A stretch of DNA of 64,000 bases, from assembly GCA_005408345.1 (NCBI GenBank), contig SEMN01000141.1:930001-994000 (forward strand). Direction: 5' to 3'. The DNA is from Macquaria australasica. Taxonomy: Eukaryota; Chordata; Actinopteri; Centrarchiformes; Percichthyidae. Shown in pieces: positions 33,768 to 46,126 of the stretch (the first letter of the stretch is position 1; the number at the start of each line of letters is the position of its first letter). The translations under genes were made by a program, and so were the position numbers. The notes below the pieces were generated by a model. That model ran no database searches. It was not told the DNA's origin and saw only the letters and a program-made list of their open reading frames with translations.

Positions 33768-34479
33768 GTAAATCTTTTCAGCTACACAAGTGGTTAAGAG
33801 CAGCATGGCAAAATGACGAGTGAAGGGGAAAAAAAGAAAACCATCCTGTAATGGCTTGTTTTTTTTTTTTGTTTTTTTTTTCCAGTTGGCCTTCTCTGTA
33901 TCCCTTTCTATGCAGCTCTCACCATCACCACTTTCAACCCAATTATCCACTCTCCCTGGCGCCACTGGCAGCATATGGAAATGTAAATTGCAGGCAAGAT
34001 GTTTTTTTTTTGTTTTGTTTTGTTTTTTTGTCAAAGCTGTGGAAGGTAAGCAGCTCTTGAGGATGGGGAGAGTAGGAGGAAGAAAAGGAAGAGATGACAA
34101 ACAACGGAAACTGAGGGACCGCCTTTAGTCCCAATAGCTTGTCAGTATTGCTACTCTATCAGATACACAAATCCACCCACGAAAGAAAATTAAGTAGACT
34201 GAGGTTGATTTATGCTGTGACACACATACACACTGTGAAGCCCAAATAAAGTTTGTATAAAAAGCGCATACATTAGCCATGATATTACATTTACAAATGT
34301 AACTTGATATTGGAAACTTTTAGAGTCGTTAAATCAATTTGACATGTAAAAATGTTCCATATATGGACGCGCTCTCTCTCTCTCTCTCTCGCTCTCTCAT
34401 TCTCAGGCTCACACATGCCCAGTTCCCGAATTCACACATTTAATTATATGCAGAGACTCCAACACAGTTACACCACAGA
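33768..34479. other. Non-coding stretch with T-rich and (CT)n runs
   Basis: Oligo-T runs at 33858-33880 and 34000-34030, and a (CT)n array at 34371-34398. Phe- and Lys-rich frames come from the oligo-T and oligo-A. Confidence 0.6.
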
Positions 34480-34990
34480 GGTACACTTCCTCTGTGCTTG
34501 AGAGGCTTTTCAGACCGGGGCCAGGATGTAAGCCCTCAGGCTGGTGAATAGCTGCTAAAGCTCAAGATGCAGAGATCAAAGGTGCTCATCTTCTCCCATG
34601 CATGTGACATTGAGACATGCACAGGCTGATTATTCAGATAAGCAGATCTATCCTCGGGGGTGGAAGCAAAATGGAGGCGAGTGTTTTGTTCATTATCATT
34701 AAGATCTGGCTTTTCCTCTGTTCACCTCCCTTCTCTCCACATGCTCATATTCAGCCCCTGCAGTGCTGATGAAGCCAACTTCTCAAATCCGCAATTTGCT
34801 CAATTATTTTCAATTATCCCGCCATCGCTGCTTCTATCATTCCCCTTAGTTCAATTGTGAACAGAAATCACTTGTTGATTGACAGCAAAGGCCAATTAGA
34901 GGCGGGATGAAAACTCAAACCCCTACGGTAATTACTGCTGATTGGTGTCACACAGACATTTTACAGGCCCTACCCACAGAACTGAAACCC
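34480..34990. promoter_or_regulatory. Long conserved-element-like block
   Basis: About 500 bases of unique sequence with many developmental-type motifs: GATTATTCAGATAAG, ATCATTAAGATC, CAATTATTTTCAATTA, TTGATTGACAGC (PBX/MEIS-like), GCCAATTAGAGG (34891-34902) and GGTAATTA. It is the best-looking enhancer-like block in the window by eye. Function is inference. Confidence 0.45.
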
Positions 34991-36719
34991 TTGTATTGAT
35001 AAATGTCATCTTCACCATGCAGCCACTCTTGCCTTATCACCAACATACTGTACATTTAAAAAGGATTCCTGCTCGGGTAGTTTAAAGTTTGCAGAATTAC
35101 ATAATGATATGCCTTAAGATTTACTAACGTACAAGCCCAGGGAAAATCGTGTACTGTGAGAGCTTTCAAAGGGAGTGTTGAGATAGTGGGAATTTCTATC
35201 TACCAGGAGCACCACGTCTGTGTGCCTTTAGCACATTAACTTCAAGGTAGTGCTGTCTCAAGGCTTTAGAAAAACTCTTCAGCAGTGGGCACAGGAATCA
35301 ATGATGAACTGCTTTTGAGCACGACAGAGACCCACAAATTCAATATACCTTCAGCAGTTTTGCTGTCTGAGTTCGTTCAACATTTTTTTAGCAGCTTAAT
35401 GTAGGGTAGTTCAGGCAAAATAAAAAAATCAGTTACTTCATATATTTTCATTTTGTTGTGCATCTGTGGTTATTTTATGTTTTATTAGGTTTTGTACGCA
35501 GTAATCCATTTATTTCTTTATTTTGCAGTCGGTAATGAAAATGTAGAATTTGACCTTGCTACTGCTTTTGTTTATAGTCGTGTTACAGAAGTGCGACAGT
35601 CTACTGTGTTATTGATTGTTTGTTCTTTGAGCAAATTTATACAGTAGAGACAAATGCACATAACACAGTTACCGGGCATATATGTGGGTCAGGTTTCCAA
35701 ACAACACAGGTGATGGTCACTGCTTAATCAGTGTTCAATTTTGCTTTATTAACTGTCATGGCTGTTCCCCAAAACAGTCATGATTACAGGTTTGCAACAC
35801 TGTGCTCTCATTAACAACAATGCTGTAAATGACTCTATTCAAAGTGTCCATTGTGTTATTTAAAATGGACATTCCTTTAATATAGATTCATTTAGTTTCA
35901 CCTTAGGTTAACTCAACTTTGGAAAATGCACCCCCACTTGCCTGTATCAACATATCACATGTGTCAGTACTGTATTATCATAATTTAAATCAGTGTATTT
36001 ATAAACTTCAAGACTAAAATGATGGAAAACAGAATATCTAAAATGACTAACACCATGATGTGTTTACTGAATGCTGAATCATCACTGTTGAAACACTGAT
36101 AATCACTGGAATTTTGCTTCAGGTAGCATTTCAAATGACACCAGTTTATAAAAGTAATTTGATGATTTGATGCATGTTTGTGAGACTTTAGAAAGCTCCG
36201 ATTACAAAGACCTTTTTGCTTGAGTCTGTTCTGCTTCCTTTAAAATTATGTTAACAGATTTACAAAACAAAAAAATGTGTATTTGAAGGGAACGTACGAT
36301 AGGAAAGGGTCACACCATTTAATTCACATTTGAATGATGTGTAACGAACAGGGGCAGACAGCCATGGTTATTCTGTGACCTTACTACCAAAGCTTCTCCG
36401 TTTGAACATCAGAATGACTTTGACTTGTGTAGTGTTTGAACTTTTACATATAAATAGCTTCACTTTATGGTCTCAAGGTAAAAAAAAACAACAACAAAAA
36501 AAAACTGCACAGTCCTGGCTGCTACTATAGCCAACATTTCCATCTTAAGTTATTCTCACGGATGTAAGGTTGAACTTTTGGTTGTCTCTAGTTTGAGATT
36601 TCTTGAAACTGTCTGAATAGGATACAAAATATTTCACACCTGAACCTCCTCTCATTGGTGCTACCCCGTAAGAAACAGTTCACGTGGCCACAGCTACTGA
36701 CTTGCACTGTTGTTTGTGA
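34991..36719. other. Non-coding stretch, no gene seen
   Basis: AT-rich unique sequence with an A-rich interrupted run at 36481-36505. No exon or element is supported. Confidence 0.4.
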
Positions 36720-36900
36720 CGAGTCGGCCGCCTATGCAAGCAGTGGTTACTCAAGACTCCCCTAATGACATTATGGGCCTAATGAGTTTTAATTGGGAGG
36801 AGATCTTAACTTGCAGGCCTAATTGCATCTGATTAAAGACAATATTAGTTTTACTGCTGGCAAATTGGTTGGGGAGGGTGGGTGGTGGGGGATGGAGGGA
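36720..36900. promoter_or_regulatory. TAAT-rich block ending in a G-rich tract
   Basis: Three TAATG/TTAATTG cores between 36760 and 36800 and CCTAATTGCATCTG at about 36818 suggest homeodomain binding. A G-rich tract at 36871-36900 (GGGG, GGG, GGG, GGGGG) fits a G-quadruplex. Confidence 0.35.
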
Positions 36901-38029
36901 TCGATGGTGTCCTTGTGGAAATATCCCAAATGTCCTCCAAATGGTGATGAAGAGATGGAACCAAAGCATAAGAGGAGGCAGGGCCAGGTGAAGAAATACT
37001 CAACATGCAGTGATAGTGTGTTAAGGGGAACACACTGGGAGAAGTGATAAGATGAGCAGGAACTGAAGGTTAAGTACTAATCCAGAACAATTCTTCTTTG
37101 CACCTCTACAACTTTTTAAGACACACTCGGTGAAATCACAGAGTACACCTTTAGATTCAAGATACAGAAAAATATAGATGACTCCATTACACATATCTCA
37201 CCTCATGATTGCTCCATCTGCTTCCCAACAATTCCCAACTTTCACTTCCCGTTAGCTGAACTGTTAGAGCCTCATACTTCTGTATGTATTTTTGGATATT
37301 ACTTGGCTCACAGTTTTCTCAGAAGTGGTACACTCTGGAGCAGTGGAACCCTTAAACAGAATTTGCAGCCTAATTTGTGTGATCTTCGACAGGTAAATCA
37401 ATATCTAAGAAAACTAACAGCTAGCTCTCAAAGCTGGGAAACCAGTTAAACCTGTGCTCTCATCTCTGCAGCCACTTACCTTCATGGACTCAGAATATTT
37501 ATTTTCTGTAAAGCTAACTGGCCTGAATCTACAAATATGGTCATATCTCCAGTGAATTACATTTGGTATCTCTCTGGCCTCTTACACTCTTAAATCCTGC
37601 AGGACTTATTGGTCTTTGATGACATCGTCTTACCTCTGAATGCTTCTTCACAGAATCAAGCCTAAACTGTTCAAAATCGTAACATTAATGTGTAAAAATG
37701 CTGTTCAGGGAATGTTTATTATGGTTTCACTGGGAGAGCAGACTTACTCTTTATGGACCTTGCAGTGACGTTAAAGAATTCAGTAATTTGCATTTAAGTA
37801 ATTCATTAAAACTTGCAGTGCAACCACATCAACCCGAGTTATTATGCATAATTATACATATTTACGTCCACACACCATAGGAAAACATACTCATGCACAT
37901 GTTTGCATGCACACAAACATACACACAATGATGCAAATAGGTACACAAACAAAAGCACATACAGTGCTCATTCCCTCTCCATGCCACCATAAATACATGC
38001 CCTGGATCGACGGTGATTTAAAGCCAGAC
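36901..38029. other. Non-coding stretch, no gene seen
   Basis: Minus-strand donors GTAAGT near 37482 and GTAAGA near 37627 follow only very short open pieces. CA-rich patches at 37870-37930. No supported gene. Confidence 0.35.
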
Positions 38030-38340
38030 ACAAGAGAGTATAGTAAATTATGCGTGTATGAGGCTTCATTTCCTCCTCTTCTTAAGCACTTGCTTAATTG
38101 CCATTCTCACCTGAGCAATTGTATAATTTCCCTTATTTTTCTCCTCCTCTGCCCAGAATATGAGTCTATAATGAGCTGTGGGTGTCCCCCAAAGCTAAGC
38201 CTGGCGCCTTGAAATAGGTTTCACTAATTTACCAATTAGTCATAAGATACAATTAGTGTGCAAGTTCCCTAAGTCCATGAGTGCCCCCACCACCGGCCTC
38301 CCCACTTTGATTGTTCAATCTCTGCAGTGATCATCACTCC
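38030..38340. promoter_or_regulatory. Conserved-element-like block
   Basis: Unique sequence with AAATTATGCG, CTTAATTGCC, GCAATTGTATAATTT, TTTACCAATTAGTCAT and CAATTAGTG. Dense AATTA cores and no repeats. Confidence 0.4.
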
Positions 38341-39391
38341 ATTACTTGGCTCATGCTCTCGTCCTGCTTTGTTCAGCCTCGCTACGAAAGCGAGGTCCCA
38401 CCTGCACTTTGGATATTACTCTAACCCTATGTGCCTCAGAGGGAATCGGTGAGGGAGTGGGAGTGTGTGAATGTGTCTACGTCCGCAGCTCTGGGTTTCT
38501 GTTTAAGTGCAGCTGGGACCGGTTTCACTGACCAGGAGGATGAGAGCTGGGGAGGGGAGTGCATCTGGAGACTAGAAAACTTATGAGAACTGAGACAAGT
38601 TACCAAGTAGTAAAGTGAAAGTTTGCTGGAGGTGCAAATCTAATTTATGGTTGGAGAATACCATGTTGTGTTTCTCTCCTTGGTTTGCTCAGCCATTAAA
38701 ACTAAACCTGAGGACAAATAGGAAATATAAAAAAAAAACCCACAACAAATATCAACGCTATTGTGCTCACTGTTGGTTGCTATTATGCTGTGCGTGAGGC
38801 TCTGGGTGAACAACAATCAATATTTGAGAGGTCATTTGTCTGTGCCTTTTTCTGTTCAAGGATAGTTCTTTTTTTTCTTTATGGCAACACAGTTCTCCTA
38901 TATGGGAGTTCTTGCAATTGCAGTCAATTCCCTCCTGTTTTCATTGTATTATTGCAGGGTCTTCACATGCATGTCTGAGAGTAGGTGGTCTCAAGATAAA
39001 ATAAAATTACTAACTGATCGCTGAGGGGAAATTAGGTCATTTGACATCAATACTAATGTAATAAATAAGAAATAATGTTAATTATAATGCCATTATCATC
39101 TTAATACCAAAGTTCTTAAGGCTAAAAATAATTTTCACTGTGTTGACCTTTGGCAGATTGGGAAAAGTTTGCAGCTAATAGATTACATTAAATTTGGTAA
39201 CCACTGCAAAACCACCTATGCAGAAAGATACAGACTGTGGAAGTAAATTTTGTTGTGAGCTCATAACTTATCATTTATTCACGTTAATCATCTATTCATA
39301 ATTATTATTTTGTATACTTATTAATATTTAGTAATTATATGCTTGTGTATTGACTTGAACTCTTACCTAGTTTCGTGTCTTCAGGTTTTTA
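38341..39391. other. Non-coding stretch with a possible retroelement end
   Basis: At about 38992-39045, AAGATAAAATAAAATTAC followed by GAGGGGAAATTAGGTC resembles the 3' end repeat seen on several teleost LINE/SINE families. The match is from memory and weak. The rest is AT-rich unique sequence. Confidence 0.3.
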
Positions 39392-39718
39392 TGTGTGTAT
39401 GCTGAGCAACGTGACTCTTGTATAAATAAGGTCAAAAAGGTCAGCTATATGGTGGAATACAGGTCCTTATATGGAAATGTTTTCTGCTCGGCAGACGGTA
39501 ACAAGAGGATTTTGTTATGGTTGGAAGGTTCCTTAGGTCCAAACTTATATAACATGTAACACTGACCAATGGAAAAGAGTTTCTTTGTCTCCAGAATACT
39601 ATAAAAGCTGTATTCTTGTATCTTCTCTTTGAGATAAAGAGAGATGGCTGATGACTTCTGTTGTCAATCTCCTATTGTACAATATATTTTTGTCAATGAT
39701 CTGTAAGTGTTTCTTGCA
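39392..39718 (+). mobile_element. LTR-like element (probable solo LTR)
   Basis: A 327-bp segment begins TG and ends CA. Inside it are CCAAT (39566-39570), TATAAAAG (39600-39607, 30 bases later), a CTCTTT...AAAGAG stem around 39625-39640, and an AATATA polyadenylation-like site near 39681. This order is that of U3-R-U5 in a retroviral or Gypsy-type LTR. No flanking internal retrovirus genes are present. The target-site duplication is imperfect (TTTTA and TTTTG), so the exact ends are uncertain. Confidence 0.45.
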
Positions 39719-40069
39719 TTTTGTTCAACTTAAGAGTAAAGGCAGTTTTTCCACGACAAGACAAATTTATCAGATTTATGAAATAGATCTTTATGCATCT
39801 CTTGGCATCTTTATCTATTAAATCTACAAATTAGCATTTATTCAGGTTTATGAAGGTAATAAACATACCAAAATAAATGTGTCCAGGGGTGTAAATGTAA
39901 TATATTAACAAATCACAGATTTACAAAAGGGACAAATGTGTCTAGAAACGTGAATTTCTCAAGAACATGTATCATTTTTAGTGTGACCAGGTTTTAGCTT
40001 CATCACTTTCTCAGTTAGCAGAGACTGAGGCTGGAGTTTTTGTGTCAATTGCAGTCAGCATGAGAGGAC

Positions 40070-40520
40070 ACTTAGAGTGTGATCACACCAAACATGTTTG
40101 GAGCAGTTAAATGAAACTGGAACTGTTTATGTTTCATTTAGGCGAGCTAGAACAATGCTGTTCGAATAACTGCGCTGAGACTGAGGGAGGGCTAACTATG
40201 AGACAGAAGGAGACACTCTCTTTATGATCTCATCTCAGCTTGCACAATTGTAGGCTCTCACAGTTTACTACAGACAACCTGCTAGTCACTTCCAACGGAC
40301 ACGTGCAAACTGAAGTACTGACTCCTTAGTCTTATTGATGATGATTCACTTTGCATCACACAGTGAAGCTCCCTTTTACACCCTTTTACAATTTATGATG
40401 GATCCTATGTTTAAAGTTGTAATCCTTAAGATTTCAGTCCTGGTTGATTTGGCGACACCCATGGTGATATCAGCAAATGTGATTACAAACTATAACAAAC
40501 ATTCCTTGAGCAGTTAATTG
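40070..40520. mobile_element. Possible degraded DNA transposon
   Basis: GTGTGATCACACCAAACATG near 40078 and the later patch GATTTGGCGACACCCATGG near 40447 resemble segments repeated in teleost genomes. No terminal inverted repeat was found. The assignment is by resemblance only. Confidence 0.3.
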
Positions 40521-40634
40521 GTCAGAAATACCACAGAGGAACAACTGTAAAGACGTCAGTCAGAAATGATTGCAACCATAATGTGATTTCACACTGCCCA
40601 TGCCGCAAGTAGTTTTTCACATGGAGTTAGTTAC

Positions 40635-40724
40635 CTTGCTGAGAAGTTGGAGGTGTGTAGCCTGTTGCCTGCAGCTCTTCATCTAACAGTTCACTGTGGC
40701 TGCTCCTTCTTGTTCCATCTCTCC
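40635..40724 (-). other. Candidate coding exon, 90 nt, phase 1-1
   Basis: On the minus strand a T-rich acceptor (TTTATTTTTTGCAAG) ends just before 40724 and a donor CAGCAAG|GTAACT follows 40635. The length is 90 nt, with the same phase at both ends. The one open frame that fits reads RDGTRRSSHSELLDEELQAT followed by GYTPPTSQQ; the other two frames have stops. Symmetric exons can be skipped without frameshift, typical of alternative exons in large neuronal genes (established). The peptide is not recognised, and possible transposon sequence lies next to it. Confidence 0.3.
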
Positions 40725-42010
40725 CTTGCAAAAAATAAAAATGAGCCACAGACAAGACTGTCGCCAGTTGAATGCTTTTAATGTGAAGCAGCAGCAGTAG
40801 GAAATGTTTGGTTTGCAATAGGAGTAACTTAATACAGCTCTGATATAGAGAGTAAATCGTAAACAGTGAGGCTGTTTTCGATGAGATAAAATTAAAAACA
40901 GTAACACTGGATTACATGCTGCATCATTTTTGTGAATCCCTTGTGCGTGTGAAGGTAATCTAAATCCAGCATGGGAATGGTGGACTCTGCCACTAACAAT
41001 GAAAACAAATATACAAAGAGGTAATTACTCAATGTAAACACATTGAATGGCTATTGCTGAAAAAATGCGGAATATAAATATGATCAAAAACTGGGTTTAA
41101 TTTCACAAACATTTTAAAGATTCTAACTTTAAGGAGTCATCGTAGAACCTCAGGAGAAGGCACAATCCAGAGATAAATATACAAGCGAGTTTGACCAAAG
41201 GCTAACATTAGCCACTGGTTATGGCTTAACAAGTAAAATGTAGTGGCAAAACCAGTATTGAATTGAGGTTATTTCGTTTAAACATAGACTTGCTTAGAGT
41301 TGTCCCTGCGCTATGCTCTTAAACTGCTACAGGTTGTGTTTTCCTTGTGTTATTGAATTGTTCCATTGCATTTTATTTTTTGATAACAAGTTTCTGTGTT
41401 ACTGTCTGATATAACTTCTAAGACAATCCCATGGTCCCCATGGATCCATCTGTTATATAATGACTCTGATTCAACTTGTATAGCTGGAGAAAGGATAGCA
41501 TTGTTAGGTGGACTTACAGACTCACTACCTGTCAATTCCACTCTCGATCAACATTAATTTGATTCTATATATGAAGCTTTCAGGCACCAGGAGTCATGGA
41601 GCCTTCTTCATGAACTTGAACTTAAATATCCATCTTTTTCTCACTGTTGGAGGAGTAGTGAACTAGATGGAGGAAAATATGTGGGTGTTGCGTGATTGTA
41701 TAACATCAATTAAAGAGTTGATCATGAGGATACTCTGAATTGTTCTGAGCACAGTTATCAGCACTATCCTCAAGTAAACTCTGGTCTGTGCATCTGGCCT
41801 GAGTCTATCTCCAGGTTTGAAAATGCGCCTTTATCGGTGGAAACTTTAAACCCATGGGTAATAAGGTATAATTAAAGCAAATAATTTAGTCAATTAAGCT
41901 GCAAAGCAGTTTCAATGAAAAGAAAATGTTCTATCCCATCGGAGCATATCAAATATGCATATGCATTTATTTACGTGTCATTCGCTTCAGTGTCTTTGAC
42001 AATTCTTTAT
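40725..42010. other. Non-coding stretch, no gene seen
   Basis: AT-rich sequence. A minus-strand frame at 41350-41541 looks peptide-like but has no ATG and no clear splice sites. Confidence 0.35.
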
Positions 42011-42360
42011 CTCAGCTTCTCTCTTTCTCCCTCTCTCTCTCTCCCTCTCTCTCTCTCTCTCTTTCACTGTACCTTCCTCTCTCACTCACTTCCTCTCAGA
42101 GGTTCATTCCCTTCATGCTAATGGACAACCCCCCCTCCTCATGTCTATCTAATCAAAAATCAATTAAAAACACCTCGCCGCTGAGTCTCCAGAGCCGAGC
42201 CTAGGTTGAGGGTGGAACAGAAACGCTTCCCGCACTCTCTCCCTCTTTCTCTCCCTCTCACAATCTCTCACTCCCCTCCTCTCTCTCTCTCTCTCTCCTA
42301 CTATCTGCCTCTCCCTCCCTCTTCCTCCTATGGTCTCCCTCTCTCTCTCCCCTAAGCTCC
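42011..42360 (+). repeat. (CT)n-rich tracts
   Basis: Two CT-rich tracts (42018-42065 and 42235-42355) surround a short unique segment containing AATCAATTAAAAAC. They are simple repeats with no coding potential. Confidence 0.75.
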
Positions 42361-42700
42361 GCCCTCCTGTCTACTGGAAGTTGGCAACATGATTTACGAG
42401 AACGGAGAACTTAATTTATATATTTTTTTCCTCTTGCATCCTCTCATTTATTTATTAGATTTTTCTCCCAGCCGCCTCTTCCTGTCTCTGGCGTGGAGGA
42501 GAGGCGGAGGATAGAGGGAGAGAGAGGATAGGATTAGATGGAGAGTGGTCTCGGGGCAGACCAGTAGACTGGCAGGCCTGCAGACATGGAACAGATCTGT
42601 CCCACACTTAATGGCATTAGTGCCGTCCCTGAAAGGGGGAGGGGAGGCCAGCAGGGAGACAGGCTAACATATTAAAACTGCTTCTATACCAGACGCTTGT
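42361..42700. promoter_or_regulatory. Conserved-element-like block
   Basis: Unique sequence after the CT tract: GTTGGCAACATGATTTACGAG, AACTTAATTTATATATTTT, ATTTATTTATTAG and TTAATGGCATTAGTGCC. The last is a near-palindrome around GGCATTAGTGCC. A GA-rich patch at 42505-42535 is included. Confidence 0.35.
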
Positions 42701-43589
42701 CTATTCCACTCAAACTCCAACTTCAACTCCAACTCTCTTTCTTTCTGGGTGTATTTGTGTGTCGTTTGATTGAGCATGTGTCAATTGATCTGTCGAAACT
42801 AAGCTCAGCTCTTAGCTTTTGACATACAATTCTCTCTTTCAACACATTTAAACAGTGGACCCAATCAAAATTATTTTTCTAAAATATGTTCACACTGCAC
42901 CCACACACACACATAGCACAAAAGAATATGCCCTTTATCCTGCACACATGTCGATTCAGGCAGAAAACGTGCTCTACCATAGTGTCAGGTGCAAATGGAC
43001 TTCAGCTCAAAAGCTAACATGGCCCACGGTGGAAAGTGACATCTCTGTCGACTCTGTCTATGTGGATAAAGCTACAATCACATCTTTCTCTACACTCTCT
43101 CCTTAACTCATTTACACTTACCCTCTTCCCACCAGGATTTTACACATCTTACCGATCTGTGTGACTTTGGTGTGATCAGTGCCGCATTGCTGACTGTCAG
43201 CACACCTTCCAAAACTAGATCCAAGCCCCACGGCACCCTCAGAGGCTCAAATTACCCTCTCTAACCTGCTTGGACAGCACACTCATACTACACACTACTA
43301 CTGTTCCAGGAGCATTGGGAAATTGCATACAGGAGTTGGACAAGAATGGGGTGGGATAAAAAAAAAGAAGAAAAAGTCAGTTAAAAGGTGGAAGATTGGA
43401 GTCAGCAACAAAAGACCAGGGACAGAAAAGAGTCAGACAAAGAGGAGAGCGCTCTCCTTAAACATGCACATATCAAGTGTAGGAGACCATGGAGTGGCCG
43501 GGGGAGAGGAAGTGGCCAGGGAATGTGAGAGGACACTGACAGACAGGTGGAGGCAACACGCTGTGTCTTTTGATTAATGGAGCGGAGAG
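42701..43589. other. Non-coding stretch, no gene seen
   Basis: Unique sequence with an A-rich run near 43361. Frames on both strands between 43320 and 43640 are mutual shadows without splice support. Confidence 0.35.
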
Positions 43590-44110
43590 TTAGTAAATAT
43601 ACATGGACCCCGCCCTCCAGCTCTTTCAGCTGTCTCAGCACAGCCCGGCATGGATGGATGGGGGGATTTCTTCCTTGCCTTTAAGAAAAGGTTAAGTCAC
43701 GGCAATATTGTTGTTGATCTTGAAAATATTAGCAATACTTCCCCCTTTGTCATGCAAGTTTGATTTATCCATCTTCCCCAGGGCAGGTTGGGGAGGAGGA
43801 GGAGGGAAAGCAGGGACAGGAGGAGATCGGCAGACACTAACAGCCTGGGGAGTGTTTTCTCTTTATCTCTGTGTCACAAAGGCCACCTCGGGTACAGCAG
43901 GTGTGTCTGGGAACAGCTTTAGAGAGAGCTATTGATCCTACTGAGTACTCCTACTGTATATAGCCGAGCTCTGCCCACATCCTCGCACCCTGAGGAAAAC
44001 TATACAGGAACAGGCCACGCTAAAGGTCACCCTCTGATGGAGACAGGGAGCTGCATCTGGCTCTGCATACCTATTTAGTGTCTTAACTGGCTTGAAACCT
44101 TATTACTAAG
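43590..44110. promoter_or_regulatory. Conserved-element-like block
   Basis: Unique sequence with CACGGCAATATTGTTG, CTTGAAAATATTAGC and a GGAGGAGG patch at 43791-43805. No repeats or exon. Confidence 0.3.
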
Positions 44111-45044
44111 TCAATCCACATTCCCACACACTTTCATTTCAAAGCATCAGTTATGTGTAGTGATTGTTAACATTGCTGTGGAAAATGTAGGAGGAAGAAC
44201 AACAAAAAAGCATGACTAGAATATATTAGTATATTAATAGCTGTTTACAGAATACAAAAAAGTACAATTAGGAGCATGTTGATTAAGAAGATACCCAGCA
44301 ATAATCAAAATCAATTATTGCTATGAATTTAATTTGATGCATTATCAAGGCTTTTCTGTCACTTTACCAGCATTCCACCTTCTCATATTTTTCCATTTTT
44401 TAAGATGTTCCTGTAACACATCCTTTTTAGAGACTGATATTTTGTTCTGCTAATGGCTAAATGCAAGGCACTAGTTACTCTAAATAATAAGAAGAAGCTG
44501 TTTCATTATAAATTATAATTACAAACTAGAATTTGCTGTTCCTAATGTCTCAACATTACAAGAAAAATGTCCTCTTTAAAGAGCAACTTAATATTAAAGC
44601 ACATTTTTTCCACCTCAGTTCAAAACAAGGTCACAACATGGCAACAGCATCGTAATTTGTTTTGGAGATACAATTTTCCCTGAAAAAACATTTTGTATGT
44701 AATTCACTGAGGTCCCGCATACTTGGTATTTTCTGCACATCTTAGAAAAACAGTACGAAACTGTCATTTGAAAATGCCGAATTGATTAATAAATACATTT
44801 TCTTCCATTCAGCTGACAGTCCAGGATATATTCCTCATCACTCCATAAAAACAATATTCACTAAATACTTTATTGTAAAAATTCTAAGTAATTTTATTTA
44901 GCCATGTGTTTCTCAGCCACTTCTTTAAACACTGGACACTGAATGGGTTTGTTGGACGCCATGTTATGCACAGCTGTATGTGTTTAGCCTGCAGTTAATT
45001 CTGGATGGGAGTGAATGTCCATTAAATGTAATCTTGTTTTTCAG

Positions 45045-45199
45045 TCCAGCGCTCAAACCACAACTTCAGAGAATTGGCCACCGATGAAGACATCATCCAT
45101 CATCCTACTGACGCTCTGCCAGAACACTTAGAGATAAATATGGAGGCTTTTCAAGTTGTACCTGTCTTTGAAAAACCACACAATCATAAACACACATAG
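45045..45199 (+). other. Candidate terminal coding exon
   Basis: A strong acceptor (AATCTTGTTTTTCAG, ending 45044) opens one frame of 50 codons ending at TAG 45197-45199. It reads QRSNHNFRELATDEDIIHHP, then TDALPEHLEINMEAFQVVPV, then FEKPHNHKHT. Composition is mixed and protein-like. The other frames stop early or have low complexity. A donor-like A|GTAAGA lies just after the stop, and the first AATAAA is about 0.9 kb downstream (46115). No family is recognised. Chance open frames of this length are common, so the acceptor is the main support. Confidence 0.3.
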
Positions 45200-45539
45200 A
45201 GTAAGAATACACAGACTCATAATTCCTATCTATTTCTGAAAATCAAATGTGTAAAACAATCTTTCTTGTGCCTATTCATCAACTTCTCCTCACTCTGTCA
45301 GCAGCAGCTTCACCACTTTCTATCCAGCATCATTATTTCACAATCTAGATGGCTGCTGCTGTACGTCTGTGTGTGTGCATGTATGCAAGCTTCTCTACCC
45401 CATCTAACCTCCTCAAAATGTATGAAGAAACCCAAAATGATCCACTCAGAAATTTGAGTTCTTGGTTTAATGAAATAGTGCTTTTAGAGTTGATCTGAGG
45501 AGCCCACTAAGAACACTTATCTCAGCATCAACAGTGCTG
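45200..45539. other. Non-coding stretch, no gene seen
   Basis: Unique sequence without repeats. It would be 3' untranslated sequence if the candidate terminal exon at 45045-45199 is real. Confidence 0.3.
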
Positions 45540-45790
45540 CAGAAAAAAAGAGATGCCTTAATCGGATTGCTGGAGCTCTAAAAGGTTTTCTGCACATGGG
45601 TTCCTCTGCCAGCCGCTGGGCTCCAGGGCCAGGCTGGGCAGTGAGGCCTGACTGCCAGCCCGACTCCGTGGCTTGACTGGCTGATAAAGTCCAGAGACTC
45701 ATTGGTGTCTTTGTTAGCCACTATGAGCCTACGAGTAAGATGATACTAATTAGAGGCTTTGAATATGTGATTCAATCAGTGGACACTACA
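45540..45790. promoter_or_regulatory. Conserved-element-like block
   Basis: A G+C-rich half (45590-45690) is followed by an AT-rich half with GATACTAATTAGAGGC and GTGATTCAATCAG. Unique sequence, no repeats. Confidence 0.35.
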
Positions 45791-46126
45791 CACAGATGGA
45801 TGCAGAAGCTCACAGATACACCCACACCTTTTTCATACAAAAAAAGATACAGTATGTAGATATTATGGTATCTGTACATTCACACATGCAGACATACACT
45901 TTTAGACTGTGATTTGCTTTTGTTCTCTTTTTCCCACTGTACACCTACACATCAGTCCATGGACTCACACAGAGGAATTCATTTATCAGTGGTTCACTGT
46001 GCCCTGAAGCAAGTGAGAGCTGCAGCAGACATTGATCAAACTGACTTCTAACATGAAGAAGTTCAAAACCGCACTTTTCAAATCCCTTTACTGCCAGCAA
46101 CCTTCCACTACTGAAATAAAAGAAAC

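Noticed and set aside
33624..34100. 158-codon minus-strand ORF
   Set aside because: Driven by oligo-T/oligo-A runs and the (GA)n tract; low-complexity Ser/Leu and Lys content.
18403..34902. GCCAATTRGAGG shared by 18403, 21475 and 34891
   Set aside because: Twelve-base matches are expected many times in 64 kb, so the recurrence is not significant alone.
37621..37660. 33-nt open microexon-like piece before a GTAAGA donor, minus strand
   Set aside because: Too short to separate from chance, with a mediocre acceptor.
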